A stretch of DNA of 64,000 nt from Fibrobacter succinogenes (GCA_902756345.1 CACVQR010000005.1:111083-175082); one strand, 5' to 3'; shown: positions 54,439-63,536, numbered from the stretch's first letter. The notes: a model not told the origin generated them from the letters alone. Translations and numbers: made by a program.

Positions 54439-54874
54439 TTTGAGCTCCTTCGGTGCGGTAAAGCGCCGCGTTTTCGCCATCGGCGTAATATTTCTTTCGG
54501 ATTCCGAACAAATTAAATCCGTGCTTTTCGTAGAAGTTGCGGGCCTTGATGTTGTTTTCGCGGACTTCTAGAAAGCAGCAGTCCGTTTTGTCTAAATCCA
54601 GTTGCGAAAGCCCGGCATGCAAAAGCTTGGAACCGACTCCCTTGCGCTGAGCGCTATTGTTTACGGCAATTGAAAGCAGCTCGGAATCTGCGCCCAATAA
54701 ATGGAATACGGCGTAGCCTTCGATGGTTCCTTCGTTTTCGTAGACAATGGCGTAAGTGTAGGGCGCCTTGAGTTCTTGTTCGTATTGTCGCTCGTTCCAG
54801 TCTTGAAACGCAAGTTCGGCCTGAATCCTCAGTACGGCGGGAATGTCGGCGGAATTCATTTTGCGAATGGACAT
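54431..54874 (-). CDS. rimI: RimI-type ribosomal-protein N-acetyltransferase
   Basis: A 147-residue GNAT enzyme: MSIRKMNSADIPAVLRIQAE, AVNNSAQRKGVGSKLLHAGL (acetyl-CoA loop), LEVRENNIKARNFYEKHGF and GIRKKYYADGENAALY are the RimI signatures. It acetylates the N-terminus of ribosomal protein S18 in E. coli. The ATG at 54874 has AAGGA 8 nt upstream; a TTG nine codons earlier is less likely. It lies directly after tsaB, the usual tsaB-rimI order. Confidence 0.92.
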   Translation of the reverse strand: MSIRKMNSADIPAVLRIQAELAFQDWNERQYEQELKAPYTYAIVYENEGTIEGYAVFHLLGADSELLSIAVNNSAQRKGVGSKLLHAGLSQLDLDKTDCCFLEVRENNIKARNFYEKHGFNLFGIRKKYYADGENAALYRTEGAQIG

Positions 54875-54903
54875 GGCGCGAATCCTTGAGACTATGGACA
54901 AAC

Positions 54904-55536
54904 TCAGTGCAATTTTTCGAAATACGACGGTTGAATGTAGTTTGCTTCTTGCATCAAGCTCGGGGTGACTGAATTAAAGAGCTTGGCCCAATCGCTTAGG
55001 GGGCGGCCTTTGTCGAGAATCGTTGCGGCTCCGATTTCTTTGAAAACGGCGGGCAACGTTTCGTCGGCGAGGGCGGCCTCGTCTACGACAACTGTCTTTA
55101 CCGGATTCGCCTTGAGGGCATCGACCACTTGGACTGTCTCGATAAAGCTTTCGTTTTCGTCTAGGCGCAGGTACCAGTAGCCTTTGCGGGCGCGAATCAC
55201 GACTGCTGTACTTGCGGACGCGCCGGCAAAGCAGGCGAGGGCTTGCAGCGTAGAAACGCCGTAGAGTTTGCGCTTGCCGCTAAAGCTTAAGCCTTCACAA
55301 AAGGCGACTCCCGTGCGCAGTCCGCTGAAAGACCCTGGGCCGAGGGTGACCATGACTCGCGTGACTTGGTCGAGGCTCGCGTGGGCCTTTTCAAGCAATG
55401 CGTCGAGCATGGCAGATGCGGTTTCTCCGCGCGCCGCCTCGTCAATGGATTCAAAGTAACGGGGGGCGGCGGCGCCCGATTCCAGAAGCGCCATTGAGAT
55501 TCCCTTGCGCGAAGTATCTACAAATAAGTCGAACAT
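54904..55536 (-). CDS. tsaB: tRNA t6A synthesis protein TsaB
   Basis: A 210-residue ASKHA-fold protein that supports the TsaD/TsaE machinery making N6-threonylcarbamoyl-A37 of tRNA. N-terminal LFVDTSRKGISMALLE and GPGSFSGLRTGVAFCEGLSF are diagnostic. There is no clear ribosome site: the start codon abuts a heptamer array (AACT then ATG). Confidence 0.92.
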   Translation of the reverse strand: MFDLFVDTSRKGISMALLESGAAAPRYFESIDEAARGETASAMLDALLEKAHASLDQVTRVMVTLGPGSFSGLRTGVAFCEGLSFSGKRKLYGVSTLQALACFAGASASTAVVIRARKGYWYLRLDENESFIETVQVVDALKANPVKTVVVDEAALADETLPAVFKEIGAATILDKGRPLSDWAKLFNSVTPSLMQEANYIQPSYFEKLH

Positions 55537-55538
55537 AG

Positions 55539-55634
<96 letters not shown>

Positions 55635-55636
55635 CT

Positions 55637-56671
55637 TTATCTTTTGATGTACAGGCTCTTGTCGATGATCATGTCGATCAGCTGGCTGTAGGTAATGCCG
55701 ATGCTGGCGGCTTCGGCCGGAAGAATCGAAGTCGGAGTCATGCCCGGGAGCGTGTTCGTTTCGATAGCGAACAGCTGCTTGTCCTTGGTAATGCGAACGT
55801 CGGTACGGCTGTAGCCTGCCCCGCCCAAGGCGTAGTGGGCGTTCTTCACGAGTTCCTGGATACGTGCTGTCAGGTCGGGCTCGAATTCGGCCGGAGTGAT
55901 TTCCTTGCATTCGCCGTTGTACTTGGCTTCAAAGTCAAAGTATTCGCGGGTGGTCATGCGCATTTCGGTCGGCGGGAGCGGCTTTTCGCCTTCGATGTAG
56001 CCGCAGCTTGCTTCTTCGCCGGCAATGAACTTTTCGCAGAGCAGGCGGTTGGAATCCTTGAACAGGTCCTGAGCAATCTTGCCGGCTTCGTCCAAGTCCT
56101 TGGCGATACCGATACCGATAGAGGAGCCGCCCAGCGGATCCTTGATCACCAGCGGGAATCCGAGTTCGTCGGAAACAGAGACGAGCGTATCGCCAGTAAA
56201 ATCGTGCTTCCAGATGACTCGGTACGGAGGCGTCGGAATGCCGTTTGCCTTGTAAATTTCCTTAGTCTTCACCTTGTCCATGGCAAGTGCCGAGGCCAAG
56301 AGACCGCAACCGGTGTACGGGATGCCCCAGTTTTCAAGCATGGCCTGGATGTGGCCGTCTTCGCCCCATTTGCCGTGCAGGGCGAGGAAGGCGATGTCGG
56401 CGTCGGGAAGTTCAGAAAGGGCCGGAGACTTTTTGCAGTTTGCGGCAGAGCCTTCGAGTCCGCGGAAGTAATTGACCGAGAAGTTGTCCTTCTGGTAGGG
56501 GGAAAGTTCGCGGGAAGACCAGTGCCAGGTGCCGTCTTTGTCGATGAGCACCGGATGAATGTTGTAACGGTCCGGGTTCATGGCACGAACAACGCCGGTG
56601 CCACTGACAACGGAAACATCATGTTCGGTGGACGGGCCACCCATTAAAACGAGTACGCGCATACGAGCCAT
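55637..56671 (-). CDS. ddl: D-alanine--D-alanine ligase
   Basis: A 344-residue ATP-grasp enzyme making D-Ala-D-Ala for peptidoglycan. Signatures: [77 protein letters not shown] and [13 protein letters not shown] good ribosome site (AGAGG, 6 nt) precedes the ATG. It probably heads the ddl-tsaB-rimI-DUF218 unit. Confidence 0.96.
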   Translation of the reverse strand: MARMRVLVLMGGPSTEHDVSVVSGTGVVRAMNPDRYNIHPVLIDKDGTWHWSSRELSPYQKDNFSVNYFRGLEGSAANCKKSPALSELPDADIAFLALHGKWGEDGHIQAMLENWGIPYTGCGLLASALAMDKVKTKEIYKANGIPTPPYRVIWKHDFTGDTLVSVSDELGFPLVIKDPLGGSSIGIGIAKDLDEAGKIAQDLFKDSNRLLCEKFIAGEEASCGYIEGEKPLPPTEMRMTTREYFDFEAKYNGECKEITPAEFEPDLTARIQELVKNAHYALGGAGYSRTDVRITKDKQLFAIETNTLPGMTPTSILPAEAASIGITYSQLIDMIIDKSLYIKR

Positions 56672-56716
56672 TATAAACCTCTTTAGAAAAAAACTTTGTG
56701 AATAATGTAGTAAATT

Positions 56717-56856
56717 AGTAGGAAGTAGACAGTAGGAAGTAGGAAGTAGACAGTAGGAAGTAGGAAGTAGACAGTAGGAAGTAGGAAGTAGGAAGTAGGA
56801 AGTAGACAGTAGGAAGTAGGCGGTAGGAAGTAGGCGGTAGGAAGTAGGCGGTAGAC
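56717..56856. repeat. Heptamer array, 20 units, AGTAGGA/AGTAGAC family
   Basis: Exactly 140 bp: units AGTAGGA (most common), AGTAGAC, then AGTAGGC alternating with GGTAGGA at the right end. It lies between the divergent ddl and epimerase genes. There is no spacer, so it is not a CRISPR array. Confidence 0.95.
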
Positions 56857-56948
56857 TGTATCGTATTCCTCATTCCATATTTTTTTGTAAACTAGGTTGC
56901 CCGCATTGCAAAAGGTTTGTATTTTGTAGGTATTAGAGAGGTATATGT

Positions 56949-57869
56949 ATGCGAGTATTCGTTACAGGTGGAACAGGATTCATAGGTCACTACGTGGTCA
57001 AGGCCCTTCTGGAAAAAGGTCACGAAGTCGTGATTGCGACTAGGCACCCCAACAAGGTCCCGACACTCAAGGCAAATTCCAACGTTTCTTTTGTGGAATG
57101 CGCCCTGACAGATTTTGACCTGATGGCCGAAGGACTCCAAGGCTGCGATGCCTGCATTCATATTGCACTCGGCTGGGGCGACACGCCTTCTGCCATGTTA
57201 ATGAACGACACCAGGGCGACCGTGATGTTGCTTGAGAATGCAGCAAAGGCTGGTTGCAAGAAGTTTATTTACACGAGTAGCACGGCTGCAATGGGCCGCA
57301 TGCGCCCCACGATGCGCGAAATCACGAGCAACTTGCCGATGGATCTTTACGGTGCCACCAAGGCCGCCGGCGAAGCCTTTGTACTTGGCTTTACGCATGG
57401 CTACGGAACTCAGTTCCCCGAAGTCAAGATGACCCGCAACATTATTCGCCCGGGCTATACGTTCGGTAACCCTGCATGGCCCGATGGCTGCTCTCAGCCG
57501 GACCGCCGATTCTTCTCGATGGCCCAGGCAGTCAAGGAAAATCGCGACATCAACATCATCAAGAATGACGGTACGCAGTTTATTCACGCAAGCCAACAGG
57601 CTCAGCTTTACCTGAGCGTGCTTGAATCTGACAAGAACGAAGAAATCTTCCTCGGCCTTGGCGAAGTCTGGATGAGCTGGAAAGAAATCGCTGAAATGAT
57701 GGTCTCGATGAAGCCCGGCTGCAAGTCCAAAATCATCGAAACGGACCTCGGCTGGGGTGACGAGCCCATGCTCTTTGACGTAAGCAAGATCCAGGAACAG
57801 TTCGGGCTCGCCTTTGATGCCCACGAGTTCATGCTCGATCACGTCAAGTGGACTTATAACCAGATTTAG
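56949..57869 (+). CDS. NAD-dependent epimerase/dehydratase family protein
   Basis: A 306-residue extended SDR. The nucleotide loop is [10 protein letters not shown] (GxxGxxG), followed by [18 protein letters not shown] (catalytic Ser region) and YGATKAAGE (YxxxK). The substrate is unknown; the closest broad class is UDP-sugar 4-epimerase or dihydroflavonol-reductase-like enzymes. Its TAG stop is immediately followed by the stop codon of purF on the other strand, with no gap and no terminator. Confidence 0.85.
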   Translation: MRVFVTGGTGFIGHYVVKALLEKGHEVVIATRHPNKVPTLKANSNVSFVECALTDFDLMAEGLQGCDACIHIALGWGDTPSAMLMNDTRATVMLLENAAKAGCKKFIYTSSTAAMGRMRPTMREITSNLPMDLYGATKAAGEAFVLGFTHGYGTQFPEVKMTRNIIRPGYTFGNPAWPDGCSQPDRRFFSMAQAVKENRDINIIKNDGTQFIHASQQAQLYLSVLESDKNEEIFLGLGEVWMSWKEIAEMMVSMKPGCKSKIIETDLGWGDEPMLFDVSKIQEQFGLAFDAHEFMLDHVKWTYNQI

Positions 57870-59255
57870 TTACCCGCACCTATTTTTGCTGGAATCGCTG
57901 CCGATGTAGTCGGGGTAGTCGTTGTCAAAACAGGCGGCGCAGTAGTTTTCGCCTTCGCCGGTACATTCCTTCATGCCCTCGACGCTCAGGTAGCCGAGGC
58001 TTTCGACGCCGAGCATCTTGGCGATTTCGGCAGGAGTCATGGAGCTTGCGGCCAGTTCGCCCTGGCTCGGGAAATCCATGCCGAAGAAGCACGGGTGCGC
58101 CACGGGTGGCGATGCAATGCGAATATGGACCTCGAGAGCGCCGGCATCGCGCAGCATCTTGGATAGAATCTTGAGCGTGGTGCCGCGCACAATGGAATCT
58201 TCGACGACGCAGACGCGCTTGTTCTTGAGCACTCCCTCGATGGGGTTGAACTTGAGCTTGACTTTCTGTTCGCGCACGTTCTGCGTGGGGTCAATGAAGG
58301 TGCGGCCTACGTAGTGGTTACGGAGAAGCCCGATTTCGAAGCGGATGCCGCTCGCCTGGGCGTAGCCGAGGGCTGCGGTAGTGGCGCTGTCGGGCACCGA
58401 AATCACGATGTCGGCATCGACGGGGCATTCCTTGGCGAGCTGCTTGCCCATCTTGCGGCGGATCTTGTCGCAACTTTGTTCAAAAATTTTTGAGTCGGGG
58501 CGGCTGAAGTAGATGTATTCGAAAATGCAGTGGGCCAAGCGGTCCTTTTGCACGAAGCGTTCGGAATGGAGCCCGTTCTTGGTAATGGTCAGGAATTCGC
58601 CCGGCTGGATGTCGCGAATGTAGTGGGCGCCCAGCAAGTCGAAGGCGCAGGTTTCACTGGCAACGCACCAGGCTTTTCCCATGCGTGCAAGCGACAGCGG
58701 GCGGAATCCGAATCCGTCGCGGGCGATGTACATGGTGTCTTTGCTGATGAATACGAGGCAGAAACTGCCGGTAAACTTGGAGATGGCCTTCTTGATGGCG
58801 TCTCCTAAGTCGGTGGCCTCGGTGCGGGCGATTTCGTGCAACAGAATTTCGGAGTCAGATGTTGTCTGAAAAATATGGCCGTCGGCTTCCATTTCGGCAC
58901 GGAGCTCGGCGGCGTTGGTGATATTACCGTTGTGGGCGACTGCAATCTGGCCCCATTTGCAACTCACCAAAATCGGCTGCGCGTTGGCCAAGGTTGAAGC
59001 ACCCGTGGTGCTGTAACGCACGTGGCCAATGCCTGCAAATCCGTCAAATTCGTTGATGTCGTGTTCCCGGAGAAGAGTCGATACAAGTCCCATGGACTTG
59101 CGGACGCGAATCTTGTCTCCGTCGGTGACCGCGAATCCGGCACTTTCCTGCCCGCGGTGCTGCAGGGCGTAAAGCCCCATGGTAATATTCCTTACGACAG
59201 TGTCGCCATTGTAAATGCCGATCACTCCGCATTCTTCGTGCAATTCGTCGAGCAT
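57870..59255 (-). CDS. purF: Amidophosphoribosyltransferase
   Basis: A 461-residue enzyme for the first step of purine synthesis (PRPP plus glutamine to phosphoribosylamine). A short propeptide MLDELHEE precedes the Cys 9 nucleophile (ECGVIGIYN). RGQESAGF, GHVRYSTTGAS, AHNGNITNA, and the PRPP site VCVVEDSIVRGTT are clear. Cysteines near the end (KECTGEGENYCAACF) may be the iron-sulfur ligands of the Bacillus-type enzyme. A structured leader precedes the gene. Confidence 0.96.
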   Translation of the reverse strand: MLDELHEECGVIGIYNGDTVVRNITMGLYALQHRGQESAGFAVTDGDKIRVRKSMGLVSTLLREHDINEFDGFAGIGHVRYSTTGASTLANAQPILVSCKWGQIAVAHNGNITNAAELRAEMEADGHIFQTTSDSEILLHEIARTEATDLGDAIKKAISKFTGSFCLVFISKDTMYIARDGFGFRPLSLARMGKAWCVASETCAFDLLGAHYIRDIQPGEFLTITKNGLHSERFVQKDRLAHCIFEYIYFSRPDSKIFEQSCDKIRRKMGKQLAKECPVDADIVISVPDSATTAALGYAQASGIRFEIGLLRNHYVGRTFIDPTQNVREQKVKLKFNPIEGVLKNKRVCVVEDSIVRGTTLKILSKMLRDAGALEVHIRIASPPVAHPCFFGMDFPSQGELAASSMTPAEIAKMLGVESLGYLSVEGMKECTGEGENYCAACFDNDYPDYIGSDSSKNRCG

Positions 59256-59275
59256 AACGCCTCTTTGAAATGTAT

Positions 59276-59329
59276 GTTCCCTCTACCTCGAAGGTCATAG
59301 CCCACCCGGACGGGTGCAAGCGAAGGAAC
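59276..59329 (-). promoter_or_regulatory. purF leader RNA with three-way junction
   Basis: The minus-strand leader reads GTTCCTTC (P1 5'), GCTTG, CACCC-gtcc-GGGTG (P2), GGCTATG, ACCT-tcg-AGGT (P3), A, GAGGGAAC (P1 3'). P1 is 8 bp with one G-U pair. It ends 20 nt before the purF ATG, close to the AGAGG ribosome site. It does not match the purine, PRPP or other riboswitch consensus that I know. A Fibrobacteres purF leader motif may already have been catalogued; I cannot check. Confidence 0.6.
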
Positions 59330-59400
59330 GGCCGCCCTTGTTAAGCAAAAAATGTGCCGAATTGACGAAAATGGGCTAAAAACAAAAAAAACTAATTGCA

Positions 59401-59441
59401 AAATCAAAAGACTTTACAATGAATGTAAAGCCTTTTGATTT
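59401..59441 (-). terminator. Strong hairpin ending the beta-helix/small-peptide operon
   Basis: AAATCAAAAGRCTTTACA inverted repeat, 18 bp with a single mismatch and a 5-nt loop, followed on the minus strand by TTGCAATTAGTTTTTTTTG. It lies 22 nt past the 49-codon gene and upstream of purF. Confidence 0.7.
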
Positions 59442-59463
59442 AATTTACGTTTTGTGTAAAATG

Positions 59464-59613
59464 TTATGCTTTGTCAGACTTGTCCAGCGAAGAATCAATC
59501 GCCGAAAGCTGGCCAGTGTATGGATTGCTGCTCTGCAGCAGATGAGCCTGGTTCTTGAGCTTGATTTCTTTCAACTCGGGGGCGAAATAGCTTTTTTTCT
59601 GTTCTTTGTTCAT
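59464..59613 (-). CDS. 49-residue peptide cotranscribed with a beta-helix protein
   Basis: The reading frame MNKEQKKSYFAPELKEIKLK continues NQAHLLQSSNPYTGQLSAID and ends SSLDKSDKA. A strong ribosome site (AAGGAG, 7 nt before ATG) starts in the 10-nt gap after the beta-helix gene, and a strong hairpin follows the stop. No signal peptide, no cysteine. YxxPELxxIxL and LLxxSxP resemble short Bacteroidetes proteins of unknown function that look like leader/core peptides. It is below the size cutoff of most gene callers. Confidence 0.7.
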   Translation of the reverse strand: MNKEQKKSYFAPELKEIKLKNQAHLLQSSNPYTGQLSAIDSSLDKSDKA

Positions 59614-59623
59614 GGAGTTCTCC

Positions 59624-61387
59624 TTATTTCTTTAAGATTTTTTTGCCGTAGTAAGCGCCGCGGGCCTGGTGCGTGCCATTCAGCTTGCGGCCCTTAAGGT
59701 CGTAGTTGCGGTTCATCTTGAATTCGCCGGAACGAGTATTGATGCTCCCGATAACTGTCGTATGTTCGTTGCCGTTGGTACTTTCGACAATGACCACGTC
59801 CATGGTGACAGGACGATTCTTTTCCTTGAGTTCTGGAGTGAAAATATCTCTTGTGAATATGAATGCTCGGAAGGGCGGGAGCGTGGCCCCTGCACCGATT
59901 TTGACAAACTGGCCTGCGGTTTTGAAGGTTTCTGTGACTTGGTCGTTAAATCCATAGGTGTTGCCGCTTTCGAGCATTTCTTGTGTGAATTCCATGTATT
60001 CATCGGAGCCGTCAATAAACCAGCTGCCACTCTGGTATAAGAAGTCGTGATTAAAAGGAGTCTTTTCTATATCTACAGTACCCTTGATTTCGAGGGTTTC
60101 AGATTCCATCTGTATGAGATACGGGGTATATGCGGTGGTATGGACTTGACTTTCGTTATCGAAGGTTTCTTTTAGGTTTTGAACTTGCACTTCCATTTTG
60201 CCGTTGACTTCTTCGACTCCTCGGAATTTGTAGATATTCTTGACTCCACTCAGTTGATTCAGGTTGACTGCAAAGGGGAGCATGATTGTGGAGTATCCGT
60301 TTGCTGAAAGAGGGAACGTTCTTTCGAAAACGACGGAGTCTACGTGTTTCTCTTCGACGTCGCCGACGGATCCGTAGTAGTCGCCATCGATGTATGCTGT
60401 TGTTTTCCCGTCTTCGGTTATGTACCGGATAGCGGGGTAGTCCTTTTTCAGCATGAGCGTGTTGTTATAGGCGTATAATTCGTAACCAGTCGCTGTTCCT
60501 GTGACATGTCTGAAGATATTATTGATGGCGTCTTTGGTAACGTATTCCGATTTTGTGGAAAGGGCAATCTTCGGATTTTTGTCAGACAAAGGTTCTGCGA
60601 TGTTCAGGTTGATGATGGCATCGCTTTTTAATTCGCCTACAATATTGATTTTCTTTCCGTTGGACAGGACGATTGCGTCGGTCTTGTAAAAATGAGGATT
60701 GCCGGAAATATCGATGTCTTCGAAAGCTTCTACGGCGTAGTTTACATAGATTGACCCACCGGAAATGGTCACCTTGGAGCCTTTGTTTGCGATGATGCCT
60801 CTGTTGTTTGCATCAATTGAACCACCCTTCATGTTGACTTTTGAACCGGCTTGGGCTACAATCCCTATATCACTGGCGTAAATCATTCCTTCGCCTATTT
60901 TAAGGTCTCCTTGTACGTTAATGACCGGATCTACATCTTTATTAGATCGGATAAATCCCTTTTGCAGGAACATGGCGCCATTGACTAAAATTGCAGGAGC
61001 ATTATTTGTATTTGTAACGTAGTCTCCAATTATTCCGCCATTCCGCGACTCATCGTTGTTTTCGATTATTAGTGCGCCGTCGACGACGAAAATTTCTCCT
61101 TTTTGTTCATTCGAATGGTTTAGCGAATCGCGTGTTAGTTTAAACCCATGAAGGTCTAAGGTGATGAATGCTCGATTGATATAAAGGCAATGAGATAATG
61201 TCACGTTTTTTTTTAATATGTAGTCAGTATCTTCATCTAGCACCCAACAGCCGTCAACGGTATGACGATGTTCAAAATTGTCTTCGCTAGAAACTTCCAC
61301 CGTTTTAGTCGGTTCTATCGGGGGGTCTAGGGCGAATGCTCCAAGGGGTAAAAACAATAATGCTGGGATTATTTTTGTGATTTTCAT
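59624..61387 (-). CDS. Secreted beta-helix protein with sorting-type tail
   Basis: A 587-residue protein: signal peptide to about residue 19 (LGAFA), a Cys pair near 47-67, then beta-helix rungs (about 50-260: ITLDLHGFKL, GALIIENNDES, GSKVNMKGGSIDANNRG, GSKVTISGGSIYVNY). A second beta domain (about 340-555) contains VDSVVFERTFPLSANGYSTI and a GSWFIDGSDEYMEF strand. The last 30 residues (YDLKGRKLNG ... GAYYGKKILKK) look like a type IX sorting signal. No enzyme motif recognised. It starts a two-gene unit with the 49-residue peptide. Confidence 0.8.
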   Translation of the reverse strand: MKITKIIPALLFLPLGAFALDPPIEPTKTVEVSSEDNFEHRHTVDGCWVLDEDTDYILKKNVTLSHCLYINRAFITLDLHGFKLTRDSLNHSNEQKGEIFVVDGALIIENNDESRNGGIIGDYVTNTNNAPAILVNGAMFLQKGFIRSNKDVDPVINVQGDLKIGEGMIYASDIGIVAQAGSKVNMKGGSIDANNRGIIANKGSKVTISGGSIYVNYAVEAFEDIDISGNPHFYKTDAIVLSNGKKINIVGELKSDAIINLNIAEPLSDKNPKIALSTKSEYVTKDAINNIFRHVTGTATGYELYAYNNTLMLKKDYPAIRYITEDGKTTAYIDGDYYGSVGDVEEKHVDSVVFERTFPLSANGYSTIMLPFAVNLNQLSGVKNIYKFRGVEEVNGKMEVQVQNLKETFDNESQVHTTAYTPYLIQMESETLEIKGTVDIEKTPFNHDFLYQSGSWFIDGSDEYMEFTQEMLESGNTYGFNDQVTETFKTAGQFVKIGAGATLPPFRAFIFTRDIFTPELKEKNRPVTMDVVIVESTNGNEHTTVIGSINTRSGEFKMNRNYDLKGRKLNGTHQARGAYYGKKILKK

Positions 61388-61456
61388 ATTTCCTCCTAAT
61401 CATGGAATATAGAAGAAAAATACAAAAAACTTACAATTTCGTCTTTGGATTTGCCT

Positions 61457-62350
61457 TTAGCAGCTCACGACAAGGGCGATAAGGCCCGCGAACATGGCGA
61501 TTTTCACTAGTTTTTGAGCGTTTCGGTAGTTACGCTTGTTTGCAAAAACGAGAATCGCGATGACGGCGGGGGTAAAGGCGATTCCGGTGATAATCAAGAA
61601 AAGCATGGGGTAGTAACCCTGCGCGACAGGCAGCGGTAAAATGGCCCAGGTGAAAAGGCAAATGAGGCCGGCGAGGCGCCTTGCGGTGGGGGCGCCTGCA
61701 ATCAGCGGGAACGTCATGATGCCAGCCTTGAGGTCGCCAGTTTCGTCTTCCAGGTCCTTGTAGATTTCGCGGGCGGTCGTGAGGAGTATTGCGAACAGCA
61801 TCGCGGGGTAGAGAAGTCCGATTTTGTTCGAAATTCCAAGCGTCGATTCGATGGATTCCTTGAGGCCCGTGGGGTAGAACAGGCAGAGAATCAGGGGTGT
61901 TGCGCAAAGGATGGCAACCGTCATGTTCTTTAAAAGCGGGATGTGCTTGAGCCACTTGTTGTAGGCGACCAGAAGCGCGCTGAGTAGCACAAAGAAAATG
62001 CAAGCCGTGAAGTTCGTCTTGGTCATCAGGCTGTCGGCAAGGCTCGCCGCAACTGTGAGCACAAGAAGAATAATCCACGCCCTCCGCGCCGCCGCCACCG
62101 AAACCTTTCCGCTCACCAGCGGACGCTCCGGGCGATTCAGGCGGTCGCTATCCAAGTCCCAAATGTCGTTCTGGATGTTTGCAAAGGCAATCGCAAATGC
62201 AAAACCGAGTGCCTGCAAAACAAGCGGCAACCATTCGATACCGCCCGTCGTTGTGGGCAACGCCGAAAGCAGGTAGTAGCCGATTACGAGCGTAACCATC
62301 GCAATCACGATATTCACCGGCCGGGACATTTTGAATAGCGCAAGTAGCAT
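61457..62350 (-). CDS. UbiA-family prenyltransferase
   Basis: A 297-residue membrane enzyme with about 8-9 hydrophobic segments. Asp motifs for the prenyl diphosphate and Mg are NDIWDLDSDRLNRPERP and REIYKDLEDETGD. The second motif and the length recall geranylgeranylglycerol-phosphate or 4-hydroxybenzoate/menaquinone-type prenyltransferases; the acceptor cannot be told. It is not in an obvious operon. Confidence 0.88.
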   Translation of the reverse strand: MLLALFKMSRPVNIVIAMVTLVIGYYLLSALPTTTGGIEWLPLVLQALGFAFAIAFANIQNDIWDLDSDRLNRPERPLVSGKVSVAAARRAWIILLVLTVAASLADSLMTKTNFTACIFFVLLSALLVAYNKWLKHIPLLKNMTVAILCATPLILCLFYPTGLKESIESTLGISNKIGLLYPAMLFAILLTTAREIYKDLEDETGDLKAGIMTFPLIAGAPTARRLAGLICLFTWAILPLPVAQGYYPMLFLIITGIAFTPAVIAILVFANKRNYRNAQKLVKIAMFAGLIALVVSC

Positions 62351-62455
62351 GGCGTGAATATAGAAATATTTGATGAAATGAAAGTATGTTCTCCGGCCTG
62401 CTTGCTGTTTTGGAAATTTTACATGCGAGAATGGTATTCAAACGCCTGAAAAAAG

Positions 62456-62492
62456 CGTGTTAGGTAATAGGGGGTACCCGTAACTTAACACG
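62456..62492. promoter_or_regulatory. Inverted repeat before the Rpn gene
   Basis: CGTGTTAGGTA and, 17 bp on, GTAACTTAACACG, with GGGTACCC between, directly upstream of the AAAGGA ribosome site. Possibly an operator or a leader hairpin. Confidence 0.4.
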
Positions 62493-62503
62493 AAAGGAAA
62501 CTC

Positions 62504-63507
62504 ATGTCTGCTAATACCAATCATTCGAAAAAAAACTACATCGTCACAAATGAGCGTGGCGAAGAATTCCTGCTGCCCAAATACGCGGCGACCTTCCGCA
62601 TCCTTATGGACGACAAGGACACGATCCGCGATGTGCTTAACAGCCTGCTCCAGCTGGACCATGACCATGAAATTGTCGACCTCGAATACGAATTCGAGAA
62701 ACCCATCGATATTTTCATGCCCGAAAATGACCCCGCACGTCTTGACGTCTGGGTACACACTCGGGACAATCGGTATCTCAACATTGGAAAGCGTGCGAGC
62801 CGAATGTTGCAAAAACAAACTAGTTTGTTTTTATAACTGAGGCGAAGCAGCGGACGCTGAAAGCGTCAAATGCAGAATAAAGTACACTCGTTCTTTTTCG
62901 ACCGTATGCAGCTCTACAATTCGTACCTCACGCTGCGCGGCAAGTATGAGTTTAACCGATCGGACTATTTCTTGGGCCTGCCGGAAGAGGAACGTAGGTA
63001 TCGTTACTACGAACTTCCGGAAACAGTATCCATTTGGCTTTGCAACAATCCGGTACTCCGGTCGAAGGAAATCTACAAGGATGTCTGGTCCACCTATAGC
63101 GAACACGAGGTCAAGTCGGGAAACGCCCTTCCCATCTCGCGGAAAAATAGGTATATTATTGTCGATCTGCCCAACTTTTTGCAGTTGCGCAAAGGCGTAA
63201 AAACCCGCGAAGATTTCTGGCTCCGGCTCATTTCGAGAGGACCGCTCCAGGTTCCCGAAACAGAAGACCCGATCTTTGCGAATGCACTTGACCGCCTGCG
63301 CGTAAGCCGCATGAACCCTGAACTTTTGAAAGCACTGGAGGCAAACATGTTCGACCGTCATGAATACGAAGCATGGAAAAGGGCGTCCAACAGGAACGCA
63401 AAAAGAATGATGCGGACAATGCTGCTCGCGACACCAAACGGGCCGACTACTTGCGTTCGCAGAACGTGCCGGATAGCGTGATTGCGGCGATGCTAGCCTT
63501 GAAATAG
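62504..63507 (+). pseudogene. Rpn-family (PD-(D/E)XK) recombination-promoting nuclease, disrupted
   Basis: Two in-frame pieces (62504-62836 and 62870 on) together read as an Rpn/transposase-like nuclease: LPKYAATFRILMDDKD ... IRDVLNSLLQL ... RLDVWVHTRDNRYLNI, then MQNKVHSFFFDRMQLYNSYL ... GKYEFNRSDYF ... RKNRYIIVDLPNFLQLR ... DFWLRLIS. An 81-bp insertion with stop codons splits the catalytic IE.Q motif. A second lesion near 63371 (probably one lost A) shifts the frame; in the other frame the end reads MEKGVQQERKKNDADNAARD ... PDSVIAAMLALK and stops at 63507. AAAGGA before the ATG shows it was once expressed. The intact form would have been about 307 residues. Confidence 0.85.
62787..62867. 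mobile_element. 81-bp hairpin insertion in the Rpn gene
   Basis: Removing exactly 81 bp joins CTCAACATTG to AAATGCAG and restores the family motif LNIEMQNK. The insert starts GAAAGCGTG and ends GAAAGCGTC, contains a perfect 22-bp palindrome (62811-62832, AAAAACAAAC-TA-GTTTGTTTTT) in the middle, and ends with a small hairpin GACGCT-gaa-AGCGTC. It carries TAA and TGA in the host frame. Looks like a MITE-like or hairpin transposable element. An alternative reading is a 73-bp insert flanked by an 8-bp target duplication GAAAGCGT. Confidence 0.7.
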
Positions 63508-63536
63508 CTTTTTATGCTAGGTTAAAAGATCTAAAG

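Noticed and set aside
56717..56856. CRISPR-like array
   Set aside because: Units are contiguous 7-mers with no spacers and no cas genes nearby.
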